The notes beneath the pieces were generated by a model that made no database searches, had not been told where the DNA came from, and worked only from the letters and a program-made list of their open reading frames with translations. Below are positions 48,599-61,766 of a DNA stretch of 64,000 bases, piece by piece. Numbering within the stretch: the first letter of the stretch is position 1; every line of letters begins with the position of its first letter. A program made the position numbers and the translations under genes. The stretch comes from Baylisascaris procyonis (taxonomy: Eukaryota > Nematoda > Chromadorea > Rhabditida > Ascarididae), in contig JAZARR010000088.1 of NCBI GenBank assembly GCA_037389465.1, forward strand, positions 4,402,001 through 4,466,000, given 5' to 3'.

Positions 48599-51500
48599 CT
48601 AATGATTCAAAGAGAAATGCGGATCGCCACACCACAGTGTTTCCAAATCGGCGACTACTTCGGGCGAGTAGCGATCGACAACCGACTGAATGATACCCTC
48701 AAATGTCTCCGGATACGTCTTTAGAACCACATCACCTGCAAGCAAATAAAAACACAATTCATCTTCCCTAACTCCTTAAAAAAATAATCGAAAGACAAAA
48801 AATCATCATGAGGGTTTCCACAATTCATAAACAACATTGAAAAGGGCAAATCCTCGGTAAACGGGCAAACAAACTACCCTATAGAAAATATACACAGATG
48901 ATTGAATTAAGGTACCACTTGTGAAATATTTACTGCACTAGTCGACGCGGACCAACCCTAACACAGTGGGCAGTTGATAGCCTCTAGGAGTGACATAATT
49001 GGCAATCAACAAGCCACGGTACACCTCCAAACAAGTGTTCTTTAACGGTTGAAAATCAAAATCCTAAAACCTCTACCTGTGAACATGCACCAACAAAACG
49101 CATGTGGTTTAACCACAGCCGACCCGATTACATCCAATCTAAATCACTTATAGGTTCACACCGTTAGTGGAATTCATCGAATACCACTTACCTTTTTCAT
49201 TCAATAAAGTGTTGCTCTGTACGAACAATCTACGAGGTTGGCGACGTGCAATTACAATTTCGCGCCACTTTAAGTTCTTTCCCTTAACAGCTCCCACTTC
49301 GTTGAAAAACTTCGACCCACCCACACTATCGCCAGTCGACTTATAAGCCTGAAATCACATTTAGCTGCGCTGTGACGTTATTTACTGTCCCAATTTTATC
49401 GAACGCAATGCGAATGCAACCTAACCTGTTAGTGAATGCGAATACAACTTTTACGACGTAAACAATTGCACGTCTATAGACTAATGACGGTATATCACAA
49501 CGCCATTTCGCCATTCTAAAACGTTATGCCGCAAATGAGACTGTGCCCAAAACCTTGTGCAAGGAATATACCGCACAAACTATTCACATAAAAAATGATT
49601 CCAGCATGAATTAATTTAGAATATTCGATAAGTTTCTTGCTAAAAATAAGTTGTTATGAAGCGTCATAGGTGAACGCAAACATACTAAATCTTTTAAAGA
49701 ACAGAATCTACCAATATATACCTTTGCTGCAAAAACAGCCACTCTAATAGCAGTCTCTTCCAAATTTATAAGGCACATTCTTCACCCCTGAAGTGCTTTC
49801 CTCGATCCTTTCTGGTAACATGGGCAGGGTTTCGTTCATAAAGTTCCTTTCCATTTCCAATAACTGTATCGACAAACCGATAAAAGTCAAAAATTAAAAA
49901 TCAAAAGCAAAATAAAAGCAGAAACACCAACTTGAAGTTTGCGTAAGAATGCTCCAATGGCTGGCTTTCCAACGCTATCGATCTTTTTCGGGTCGAGTTT
50001 AAATAGAAGATCCGGTTTCCCATCTTCTCCACTCTTTTCCGTTATCGTTACAAAATCATTACCCGCCTCAAGGCAAACTTGGAGAAGTGTGTATCGTGCA
50101 AAACAATGTGCCTGAAACAAAATCATCTGAGATGCAATACACGCCCACAAAACTTAACGTCTACCCCACTAACTGTCTTCTAACAAGTATTATCTACTTT
50201 TAGAGAAATACACTCCCCTATACTAGCAGGTCATAATGCCTGTTATTAGATGCAAGATATGGCATTCACTCTCAATGTCTAATCGTATTTCGATATGACT
50301 ACCTCGTGATCAGCCTAAACTAGCAAGAGTTTCCAGACCTTATACATGAGTTCCCGGAGATCCACAGATGAAATTGTGCTAGAAGATCGCTTCCTTTTTT
50401 CCAGGATAACTGCAATGCGCTGACTTAAGTTAGTGCAACTTATTTAATGGATCGGACTTGTCTATAACATCTTATTTAATGGATCGGACTTGTCTATAAC
50501 ATCTGCGTATCACCTTTCTTACTTTTCATTGTCGCCTCAACGGTATTATTGCAAAGCGCATTAGATCACCTTCACAGCAGCTATTCCCATAGCATAATCA
50601 ATTAAAATTTCATTCCTTCATAAAATACAAACCTGTCCCCAATTTTTTGTATCTGGCGAATAGAACTCCAATGCAAGAAGACCTGCACGAATCTCGGACA
50701 TCCAATTAACGTACTTTATGGTCTCCGCCATTTCACCTTCATAGCCAAAGATTCTAAAAAAGCCAAAAAAGGAAAAACTTGCCGCATATTTCGACAAATG
50801 TATTCATCTAAAAAAACCTATGCTCTCCTACTAGAATTGTATTATGCCGCTTTCTCAGGTAAAGCTTTTCTCCAACAGATCTGCTAGCCTCTTCAACGTT
50901 TAACGTGACAGGGCTCTAACCTAAAAAAACTCAACGGCCAAATTTGAGACCAAAACTGTAAGGAAAGTAAATCCAGCAGTAGATTATCTGAAGATAATAG
51001 AATGAAATAAAATATCTGCACAACAGCGAACCACTGCACTTATCGCAATAACGTACCTTCTGCCGAACGCAACGTAACACTTCGGATACGGAATGTTCCA
51101 TAGGCATGAATTTATGCTTTAACTGCTAAATACGAAGTATAAACTACAAATTTATTGCTCTTCCTTGCTCATTAAAACCACTCAAAGAGATATCATTTCT
51201 TACCAATTGTCCCTTCCCCTCTTCTCCTGGAGATCGAATAAGAGAAAGAGAACCTCACATCGAGCTTCACGCATCGCTTCTCATGTTTCTAGCAGAACAT
51301 TGAAAAGAGAGCCTATGCTTACTTACTTCAGTACGTCCGGATAAGTGCAGAGGAAATATCCAACGGCTTCCGCACGGCATTCTTCGTATGCGCTCGACAA
51401 TGCGCCGAACTTTGAACTCCATGTCTCACCTGGCTCATACCAACTGGACACCTGAGAATAGCATACTTGTAAAATGTGTGAGTGAAGCAGTTAACAATAA

Positions 51501-54500
51501 AAGAGTTTCCTCTGTTCAACTTTTGAATAAACAGCGCTCCATCGGATGACTTTTGAGATCGGAGTACCCTCACCTCGACAACTTTAACTCTAAGGACGAC
51601 CAGTACTGAAACCCTTAAAGCCATAAGTAAACCAAGAACGGATTATGAAACAGCTTGCGATTCCACTACCATCAATCACTAACTCGTGCACACGAGAAAG
51701 TAGCTTAATACTGTTATACAAATGACCCTATGACTGTTTTGAAGAATGAAACTGTGTGGAAAACAACTAAAGGACTTTCCCTTATGTGCCCTCCCTTCTG
51801 CACTCATTACCTAAACTAATTCAGGAAAAAGAAGAGATGAAAACAATGCGAGGATTGAATCTTGATAAGAAAAAGTCAAATGTGTAGTTCAAATAATTCA
51901 AACGATACTCATTAAATGTAACATTTTCATTTCACATAAATAAGTTAAACATTAATGCAAAAAGAAATCAAACGAATTGCTTTGAAGTGGTGGGAGTTCA
52001 AAGTTGTTGTCCTCTTCTGTATAACGGAATGAAGAAAGACGTTATTTTGAAAGCTTCGTAGCAAATTATAGAGAAATAACTAGTCTTTAAAAAAACCAAG
52101 TGAAGAAGCAGAACATTACAAAAACCGGAAACTTCAAAAAAAAAACAAAAAAAAACAACTAAGAGGCAAACCGGTTTTCCTGTCAACATATCCTTAAGAT
52201 TTTTGTCAAAATTGAAAGTTCCATCTTTGTTTCTTTGGAGAAGTTTTCCGCTTCCATGTCCCAACAATTCATGCAGACCGACCTGAACCTCGAAAGCCTC
52301 CTTGTGGTACTTGAGGAACAATTCCTAAAACCCTCTAATGACATTATCACAACCTCCAAAATGACCTGAAATGGAACAAATATATTCCAGGTTAGATGAG
52401 AAAGAAACGACATCTCATTCTTACCTCAATCAAAAGAAGAGTACAACCACAGAATAAAAAGAACCATGATAAGATTGTTTTTATGACGTATAAGCCTAAA
52501 ATAAGTCGTATCTATGAATATCTTATAAACGACAGTGCAACAACCTCAACCACCGCATTTCCACTGCCATTAAGGTTCACGCTCAAATCCATATATGGCA
52601 ATATGCTTTATCGCTCGACAGCCCAAAAGAATTCCCTTCCTGGCGCCCGATGAACTAATTTCTCCGTTCTACTCGTTCTATTCTAAGATATTTTGGCCAA
52701 TTAAAGAAGAATTTGAACATCCTCCAATACTAATTGCTAAATCACACTTGTTCTATATAAATACGAATGGCACAATATTAATGTCATGTAACTCAACACC
52801 TAGATAACAGCATTAAACACTAAACACATCATTGCAATTATAAAGGAAATTATTGAACGAAAAGAAATGTGCAAAGTAAACAGATTTACAATGCGAGCGC
52901 ATAAAGAAATATTCAACAATTTACCTCGTCTTCTTTTATGAGAAAATTGATTTTCTGTTTTGGCATCGCTGAGATCACGTTGCCCAATGAAACGTTTTTG
53001 AAGCCTTCATTCTGACGGATTGCATCATCTAATAAAAAATCTATATAAGACTGAGATTTTTTATGACCATCTAATATGTGCAAATGCACCTATCTATTGG
53101 TCCAGCTAAGAAGTGTTTGCAGTTTTTTTTTAAGACATGGATTTTATAAATCGTACCAATTAAGATTTACTTCGCATTTATGTCACATTACTTTGCATTC
53201 ACACTGCAAATTTTATACTATTTAAAATCGTGAGGGACACCCTTTTTCTCTCAAGCGCAGCGAAAAGTTTTTAAGTTTTAAGTTTTTGTGCGCCCTCAAG
53301 TCATATTTCTGAATATCTAAAATCACTTCTTTTAAAGTATGACATATTTTCAGATTTGAAAGCAGATTGGCAGAAGCAGTTAGTAAATTGCATGCAAATT
53401 TCAGCGATAATATATTTGTTATGTCTGAAGGCGGCGGCGTTGAGGAGGACCGAGTGTAATTTAAGCAGCCATTGCATCCCTAAAATCAGGCCATTATCAC
53501 CTTTCTAACAAATGTGCACATCCACTCATGCGCAGTGAAAAATAGTCTCTTGCATACTACGCAAGAAATATTGAATACATTCGTAATAAAAAGGAGTGGA
53601 TTTCTTATATGCATCAGAAAATCTAGCACTCCTAAAATATGGTCCAGTCAAAACATATTTTTATGTCCGAAAGAGGCAACTCTGCAAAGTTATCACTGAA
53701 TGAATGCCATTTTTTAAGTAATACGCTGATTACAAACATATATATCATTTCCGAACAGAAAAGCACGCACAATTGGGGATATTGATGCCGGCTGGAATTC
53801 CACTGCCTCCAAAAGCGATGACGTCAAGCGATGTGAAATCAGGCTTCAGGAATTTGTCCTTCTCATATTCTTTGTCCCATGGCAAACGTGCGAGTAGCTC
53901 TTCAGCTCTTCGAACTAATTCATGAAATTTCTTTGATGTTTCTTTATTCACCGCCGCAACGAAACCTTCGAACTCCGCTCTAGAACTATACTATTTTGAA
54001 AGGAAACCAAAATCGACTCATAAATGCAACACTATACTCTATATAATTCAATTCTATCAGATAAGTATTTTAAAGCAAAATCATAAGCAAACAAATTGAA
54101 AGCTCAAACAAACCGAATGATTACCTTAAAAACGATAACTGAGCAGAAGAAAGCACTGACTAAACACTAGACGATCCGACAAATAAACGATCAAGAAGAC
54201 AACAGAATGAGGGCCAGAAAAAACAAAAATAAAAAAGTAGCTAATGTAGAGTAGTTGGAGATGTGCCAAAATAAACGTTGTTGTCAAGAATACACATAGA
54301 CAATAACCATTACTAATGGAAACAATTGACAGGAGCAGAACCGGAAGTGGGATGCGACCCCATATAAAAACCAGGCTAGATGACGGTATTAATTTTGAAG
54401 GCTTCTTCAAAAACACATTTGGGAAAATACTTTCACTACTGCCAAAAATCATCCAAAAATCACCGTAACACTTAACTGCCGTATTAAGAAAACGTGCCGT

Positions 54501-57500
54501 AACTGATTTTCCCAGACAATGCAATTCACTCATTCCAAAAAGGTAAGACTCGAATTTCTGAGTTATCGAAATCTAACAACCAACCAACAAACGGAAGGAA
54601 ACCTGAAATGCGGGCGCAATTTCACCATTGAAAACTCACCTCGTACCAGCCGGGTCTCTGTAGTTCTCGATGAAGCCGATATAGCTTTCCACAGCTGGAC
54701 CCTTATCCTTTATCCAGAAACGTGACCCATCCATGTGATCGATAATGTTGCCTGTTTCAAAATGAGTTATGTATTTTGAGATCATATTTTTCTGGTTCTC
54801 GTTCGCCACGTATCCCTGCAATCCACACATTTTACCCCATAGACATAACCTGTAACTTCGAACAAATCTATTCCCGATATTCGAAGGATTCTTTGGCAAG
54901 TTCACTAAAATTACGTCTCATCATCACAACTTTACTCTACAATTTCCCTCACTTCGCTTAATAATCTCAGCTTCCCATGATAATTGCCATAATGCCTAGA
55001 GAAAAAACCTCTTCTTTCTGGAGCTTATCGCAGGAAGTTTTGTCAAGTGCAATGAGCCTTAATAAACAAACTATACATGGTTAAAAAGCGAATTCATTTT
55101 TCATAATAAGCTTCACTATCTCAATTTAAACAAGCAAAAAATATCGGCAGAACATCCTTAATGATGTAGTTTGGCGCAACTTCTCAAGATTTGATGACTT
55201 TTGTAGTCAACAGACTGAAGAACATCGACAAGTAAAATCATGGAGTTACAGATATCTGCAAGAAAATCTGCATCGAATTTGCGACAGACCACAACTTAAA
55301 AATTACTGAATCTTATATGGTATAACTAAACCTCGTTTAAGATCCAAAAGATGCAAATAAAGGCCTAGATGCATTAAATAAAAGCTTACCAAAGCCTCTT
55401 TGAGAGATTTAATAGTGTGCGAAAGAATAGGCGCATAATCGCCACGCTCTGTTATTACAGTAGCCCCTTCGAATTCTTCTCGCGACAGCTCGCCTTTCGC
55501 TAAAACAATGTGATTCCTTCATGGCATATTCCAAAATTGATATAACGGGAAATACTACATCACTCTATAAAAGTAAACGCCCAACTTCAAACTTCACCGC
55601 CATAGAAAACATGATGACTGAATACGATTTGTCGTTCCCCTAAATCCCTCTCAACAAAAAAATCTTACCAAGAAGGGAAGGGGCCGAGAAATAGCGAAAG
55701 GTGGAGGGGTAGGATGGAATGATAAGACGAAAAATATAGTTCAAGAAAAAAAAAAAAGACCTCCTTCCAACGTGTTTCAAACAAACCATAATCAAACTTC
55801 TGTTAATCAAATGAAGGAAGAAGCAGTATGAGTAGCAGACAGCAAAAAAAAAAAAAACAAACAACAAAAAAACAAAAACAAAAACAAAAAACAATTACTT
55901 ACGCCTACTTTATTTATCTCTTCCTTCATCCTTCATCTATGTCATTTATCAATGTCCTTCTCATAGAAAAGCTAGCCGCAAGCATTGCACCACCCATATC
56001 TCACATGAGGTTCGAAACCCAGCAAATGTGGTAGACATTCCAAAACGTTCAATATGAAACATAACTGATCCAGTTGAGCTATAAACGCCTTCTATTAATC
56101 GTAAGAATCGAACCAACATGTGTCATTCATTAAATACATAAAAAATAAACAATGCAAACCTAAACTTGCAAGACGAATAACATATAAAGCCTTGTTGCCA
56201 TCCATCTTCTTCACAAGTCTCGTGTTCCATCCTTCCATGTGTTTAGATTGGAAGTACCGATCGATAAGGTCTGTATCCGCCTTCGTTATCAGTTGTGAAT
56301 GATATCCAGTCACAGCCTTCAAAATATCTCTGATCGAATTATAAATACCACTTTAGAACATTACAACATTAAAGCAAGATTATTTAACAAGGAAAGTAAA
56401 GGTCCCTAGATGACGTCCAGTGAAGGCTAATCAATTTATCTTTGCCTCTCTATCACTCTGTTTAGTGAAAAATTATGACAGATGAAGCTTGAAATGAAAG
56501 CGCTTACCAATGATCATATTCAATACAAATTTTTACTTTGTTCTTCCTTTCTATAGGATTCTAAACGAAACTTCTATATATATGTAGTGACAAAGCACTA
56601 AACAAACAACGGATGGCAAAAAGCAATGCTCAAAACAAAGAACGAACTTTATCTGGGAATCCGAGATTCAAATCTTTCGCCTTGAGCGAGAATACATTCT
56701 CCTCGATAGAACGATAAAGCTTCATAAAATTCGCATACTTCTTAGCAGCCTCGGATTTTTCCAGTAACGCACGAAGCTTATCCTGAAATTGTGCAATTAC
56801 CACATAAAATGAGCACCCAATGAGTGCAAAAGGAATCCTCTTACTACAACACAGAGCACACTATCACTGTTATAGAACTGAGAAAGTCGATCCCTATGAT
56901 AGCGACGATGGGAGTTGACGAAGATGGAGAAGGAAGGGGGGGGGGTGGGGTCAAAAAGAGAAGGATGGAGGCCTTATGTTAGTGACTTTCTGGCAATCAT
57001 AATAGTGCTCTACGCCGAAGCATCTCCTCCATAAATATCAAAAGAAGTTTCAATATGCATCCTTGGACTCAAAAAATTACGCGCAAAAGCTGCACCGTTT
57101 CCAGATCGCTTGCCTTTCATGCCCGATTAAAATCGCATTGAAACAACACCTTTCAAAGCATCAGCAGTTTTGATATTGGATATTACTAACTTATTCTTCC
57201 CTCCTAGAATCCAATCACCTTCCCTTAACTATCTCAGACATGAGATGTCCTTGCATAACTTAGGAAGAACAAAAAGGATTAATTAGATACACAGTTTCAG
57301 CTAATATTACGATAAATTTAACCTAGATCACAAACAGCTTTCAAATGGCGGCATAAAACGTTTCCTTAGGAAGACTAATTAAGGGGCGGAAGTCGGCTAA
57401 GAAAAAGGACGAGTGGATGCAGCGGTAAATTCGGCCGACTGATTAGCACGAACCCATGATTTCAAGAGTGCTTCTTTACTGTTTGCTTCAACCATAAATA

Positions 57501-59215
57501 GTGTCTATGCAAAAAGCAGAAAAAGAAAAACCGTACAGGGGATACATCGGGCACAATCTTCGTATCGCCGAATCCTTTGTAATTTCCATTGTTTGCATAG
57601 AAGCCAGCAGTGAAAACGAGCAAAGCCGTAAATTCGCTTTCCGACCAATTCAAATCAACTGACTTCTTCTTAAGCGATTCAATTGATTCGCTAGAGAAGA
57701 GACGATAGAGAATGACAAATAACGGTGAAGATTCGGGTGACACCTACAGACAGCCAATTCATCAATCCAAAGTATTGCACAATCTATAGACAATAACGTC
57801 AACAATATGCAACGATTTCTCATTTTTGAATCTTTCTGCTGTAGACTTTATCGAACAAATGAGCGAATTTAGCAGCATTGATCTTGCATCATCATTCAAC
57901 GCCCATTAAGCAACTCTAAAACTATATCTTTCAACATTTATGCTGCTCAAAATAAACTAACCTAAAACCGATATTTACCTGGGAAAAAAAATATTCCGGC
58001 TAGCTGCAATGAACGAAAAGAACAAATAACAATGTTCGACATTAATGATTCTATCGTCAGTCTACAAGATTAATGCCCACATCAACCTTCCAATAATGTT
58101 CGAAACTTTTTAGCAAATTATATATATCCGCATTCTTTGTTGTTCAATTTGAAAATTTTTTTAAAACTTAACAACATCTCAAAATTACAATAAAGCCAAA
58201 ACTTCTAAACAAGATGTTACGTTTTCGGTTCAAATAAGGAGATCGATCCACTCAGAAGATATTTCAAGAAATATTCGATACCGAGCCCCGAAAATTGTTT
58301 ATTTTCTCTATAATCCATAAAAGTGAAAAAATACTCATCAAGGCGCACACTATGCACAGAATGCATTAAATGCCACTTCACTTAAAACCCTAAAGAATAT
58401 GAAAAAAAAACAAAACAAAAGCAATCCGATGAAATGTGGTTAAAAAGCCATTGGTGAAATAGCTAACTTGGCAAAAGACGATGAGCGATCCATCAAAAGA
58501 TGCTTTCGCCACAAAATATGCATATCTCTTTTCCTTATCGGTAAGAGCTGAAACAAGTATAGACATTATTTCCCCTCTAACAACGAAACAATGAGGTAAA
58601 CGGAGGCGAAAAAAAAATCGTTTACTTCCATCCCTAAACTTATAAATCCTTTTTTATGTATGTATTTACAACCTCAAAAAAAAAAAACGTTTAATAGTAA
58701 AATATTTTATCTCTCCGAGAATAATGAAGATCTAAACGAATAGAACGATAAGTTCAAAACGTCTAGCATGCTTCTAGTTCAAAAAGAAACAACAATTAGT
58801 GAGGAAATTGCTACATCTCTGGTAATGACCACAAAGAAAGCATCGATAATCCCCTGCTTGTTCAATATAGCAGCTCCTTGCCATTAAGCTCTAGTTTGGG
58901 TCGCGTTACACTTAATATTGAAGAATGAGATAGGCAGTTTTTTTCTACCCTCAACAGCGGTTCTCATTGAGTAGCGCGTGGAACTTCAAAAACAAGGAGG
59001 GAAGGAGGGGGGTAGGGGGACATAACCACCGACAAATGCGTGATTTTGGTCTATGAAACATCCCCGACCGGCTAAGGAAGTGAATGCTCAAGTGAATTCA
59101 ATAAAGCGTTGAGATGAAAATTCAACAACTCACTGCTGAAAGCATCAACACAATCCAGTGCACAAATCGGTGTATCATTTGGGTACATATACATGCTCTT
59201 ATCAATAGCAGCCAT
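48599..59215 (-). CDS. dpp3: Dipeptidyl peptidase III (family M49 zinc peptidase)
   Basis: Fifteen exons in phase: 59215-59134, 58547-58468, 57743-57537, 56782-56648, 56316-56160, 55499-55390, 54815-54640, 53979-53771, 53028-52925, 52324-52172, 51451-51327, 50753-50633, 50111-49932, 49348-49192 and 48735-48599 (2,133 nt, 710 residues; human DPP3 has 737). DPP III is a cytosolic metallo-exopeptidase that removes dipeptides from the N-terminus of short peptides; the human protein also binds KEAP1. Seen: zinc motif HELLGH (about 438-443) in [12 protein letters not shown], and the second motif EECRAE (about 494), which supplies the third zinc ligand. Other landmarks are [69 protein letters not shown] and [10 protein letters not shown]. 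All catalytic residues are intact. The start [14 protein letters not shown] fits the family; a stop lies upstream in frame. Confidence 0.96.
50447..50510. repeat. Perfect 32-bp tandem duplication in a DPP III intron
   Basis: TATTTAATGGATCGGACTTG plus TCTATAACATCT occurs twice without mismatch, in the intron between the exons at 50111 and 50633. The exact identity suggests a recent replication slip or an assembly duplication. Confidence 0.9.
56934..56951 (+). other. Long G run in a DPP III intron
   Basis: An almost uninterrupted poly-G tract (ten G, T, four G) lies in the intron between the DPP III exons at 56782 and 57537. A second G-rich stretch occurs at about 58997-59020. Both sit on the strand opposite to the transcript. 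Confidence 0.7.
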
Positions 59216-61250
59216 AATCGGCTTCTCTTTAGGTTTACCAATAGCCGCAGATGGATAACAGCAGTGTGTCGAACTGCAATCAGAGGTATTGTTATGAAAG
59301 GAATGTCGCTTATTGTTAGTTCTTTATTATTTCTGCGGAGAACGGCGAAGAATGGAAAATGGTACCTGAGCTCATCTGGAATTGAATGCCCAGCCTCTAA
59401 ACGATTCATAGAGTAATGACATTCAACCCTATCAGTTCTTTTCGCAGCTCACTAGTAATATTCCCAGACCAACGAAATATGTTCGCCGAGCAGCCAAAGG
59501 ACACAAGTTTTGAAGCTTGCTGCTTCCAGAAACTGTTTCATCGAAGAAAAAAAAAACGAAACTCTAAGGAATGCTTCTAACGATTTCAGTACTCTCAATC
59601 GCGCTCATCTGAATTACTGCAGTAATACACAACTCAGGTGGTCTTCATTCCCCTCAGAAATAAAGGTGTATGTCTATGTAGGTAAATGTGCATAATCAAA
59701 ACAATGACCACTCCACACGGTTGAACATCTAAACTCATATATGAAAGCAAACAAATACTTCTATAATATTACAAGCACGCTGAAAAACGATAAAACTACA
59801 ACGCACCAACGTTTAGAGACGAGAGGCACAATCGATGTGGAACCGATGCGCTGCAATTTCAAAACGTCAAATGAGACGACACGAAGTAGCCTTCTAAACA
59901 TGGAACGATGGATCGGAATGAGAGAGAATCAAACTATGGCGCGAAAGAAAATTCATATCCGTAGTTCGTAATTTGTATAGTGCACAGCTATATACCCAAA
60001 GAAATTACATATGAAAGTTGTGAATTAATGGGAAATATTTTAAAAGCGCATAATGGTTAGTTAGGTCGTCGAGGTACAAAGTTAGAGCTAACTGCCGCTA
60101 TCGGATCTAGAGGTCAAGAAGCTCCACAAATATGCTCTACCATTTCATATTGGAGGTCAAGAATCTGAAATGCGCCTATAAGAATGTTGTTTGAAGATAA
60201 TAATTTCATGGAAGTGCAAAGGAAATCTGGAAACTTTTCCTAAATTATACAAGCAATAAGAGTAAAGCAATTTTCTAAATTAATTGGCAATGAAAGGAAA
60301 ATTATATGCTAACTTTTATGCTAAATGTTTAGTTCTATTTCAATTTTCTACTTAATTAATTATATTTTTTGAATGTTGTTACATGAGGGTATCAGCATAG
60401 ATGAACGGTGGGCCATAGATTATTTTCCTATCTAATTAAAAAAAATTACAATTACTAATAAAAGTCACAAATTTCGACCAACATGATCACCTATGAGTAG
60501 TATCGAATAATACATCATTATACACTACTTTCAGGATACTTCCGTTTATTTAATTTCATTTCTTTGTTATAAATCAATCGAAGAGTGATCTTATCATTGC
60601 TGGGATTAATCCGTGAATTTGTTGATGCAATTTCCGATATCATCGTTTCTCTACATTCTTGAATTAGGCAAAAATCTTCATTATTAAGCAAATTTATATC
60701 CTATATCGTTAAAGTAACAATAAAAACGTTATAGTTGAGAAATATTTCTCGATTCTTGAAATGGTTTCTGAAGAAGAGTGCCAACAAATTGGATAAAACA
60801 TTAGTAAAGAATCTGAACATCTTTGTTTTCGTAGCACAAAACAATAAAGGCAAAAATTACTCTCATCGATGCAATAAACGTCGATGATGTATTGAATGTC
60901 AATGATAAACCTAGAACGATGTACCTCAATCGTATCGTATCAATCAAGCAATCGAATCAAATATTGCACTGATTTGGGCGGTCGCTCAAATTAATGAATG
61001 ATCTAACGGAATGTAAACAAATAATGATATTCTTTGATCGATGTTTCTTGTAATAAAATAAAAGACATTTGATTGTGCCATTCTTCGACAATATATAAAT
61101 ATAGTCAACACTATTTTATGCTTCAAAGAATTTATCTCTCTCTCGAATATACTTTATCTCTCATTATAGGAGACGATAAAATATGCGTTATGGCAACTGA
61201 AGCATTTGCTTCCTTATGATAGTATGTTTCCTCATATATAATAAAAGTTT
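59216..61250. other. AT-rich region upstream of DPP III, no gene seen
   Basis: The first few hundred bases should include the DPP III promoter on the minus strand, but no TATA box or other site could be assigned. Frames at 59114-59416 and 59741-59971 have no splice or family support. From 60 kb the sequence becomes strongly AT-rich. Confidence 0.45.
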
Positions 61251-61766
61251 TTAAAAAATTCCATTTGTGGATTTTTTTTTTTTTGATTTGTTTCGAATGT
61301 ACGTTTCCGCCTCATTATAGACACATATGAAGTTGTAAACAAAGAAATCCTTGGATGTAAAGTGATGATTTTTGTTCGAGTTTGAATTGACAACATTTTT
61401 TAAAGTGTCTAGAATTTCCCTGTCTCCTTGGTCGATCTTATTTCTAAAATTGTGAATAATAGCCAAGTCAGGCGAATCCTACAACTAAAAGATGCATTTC
61501 TTTATAATTATTTGCTTGTTCGGTTGAGATGATACTCGAATAATAATGCAATCATCGCAAAATTGACATATGATGCCATATTGCTTGTATATGGGGCTAG
61601 GAATATTGATAAGAAATGTGCGGCCATATTCGTTATGACTGATTAGAAACAAACGCACATCTTTCTCTTGATATCGTTGGGTAAACATCGCGATACTCAT
61701 TCGCATTGAGCGCCAACTCACGAAATTTTCTTCCCTCTCGAAAACCCCTTCTGAATTATTGTGCAA
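61251..61766 (-). CDS. Unrecognised protein, two C-terminal exons (5' part missing)
   Basis: An open stretch from 61766 to 61536 (77 codons) and one from 61478 to 61251 (75 codons plus TAA) join in phase 0 across a 57-bp intron with donor CGA/GTATCA and acceptor TTTTAGTTGTAG. The joined product reads through CQFCDDCIIIR into DSPDLAIIHNFRNKIDQGDR and ends in a lysine-rich tail KSKKKKSTNGIF. It contains a CxxxxC-type pair and several aromatic/charged patches but no domain I know. A possible acceptor ATTCAG lies at about 61754, so the first exon may begin there and earlier exons may lie at 61.8-64 kb. The AT-rich codon use matches the local composition. The two strong splice signals are the main evidence that it is real. 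Confidence 0.45.
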
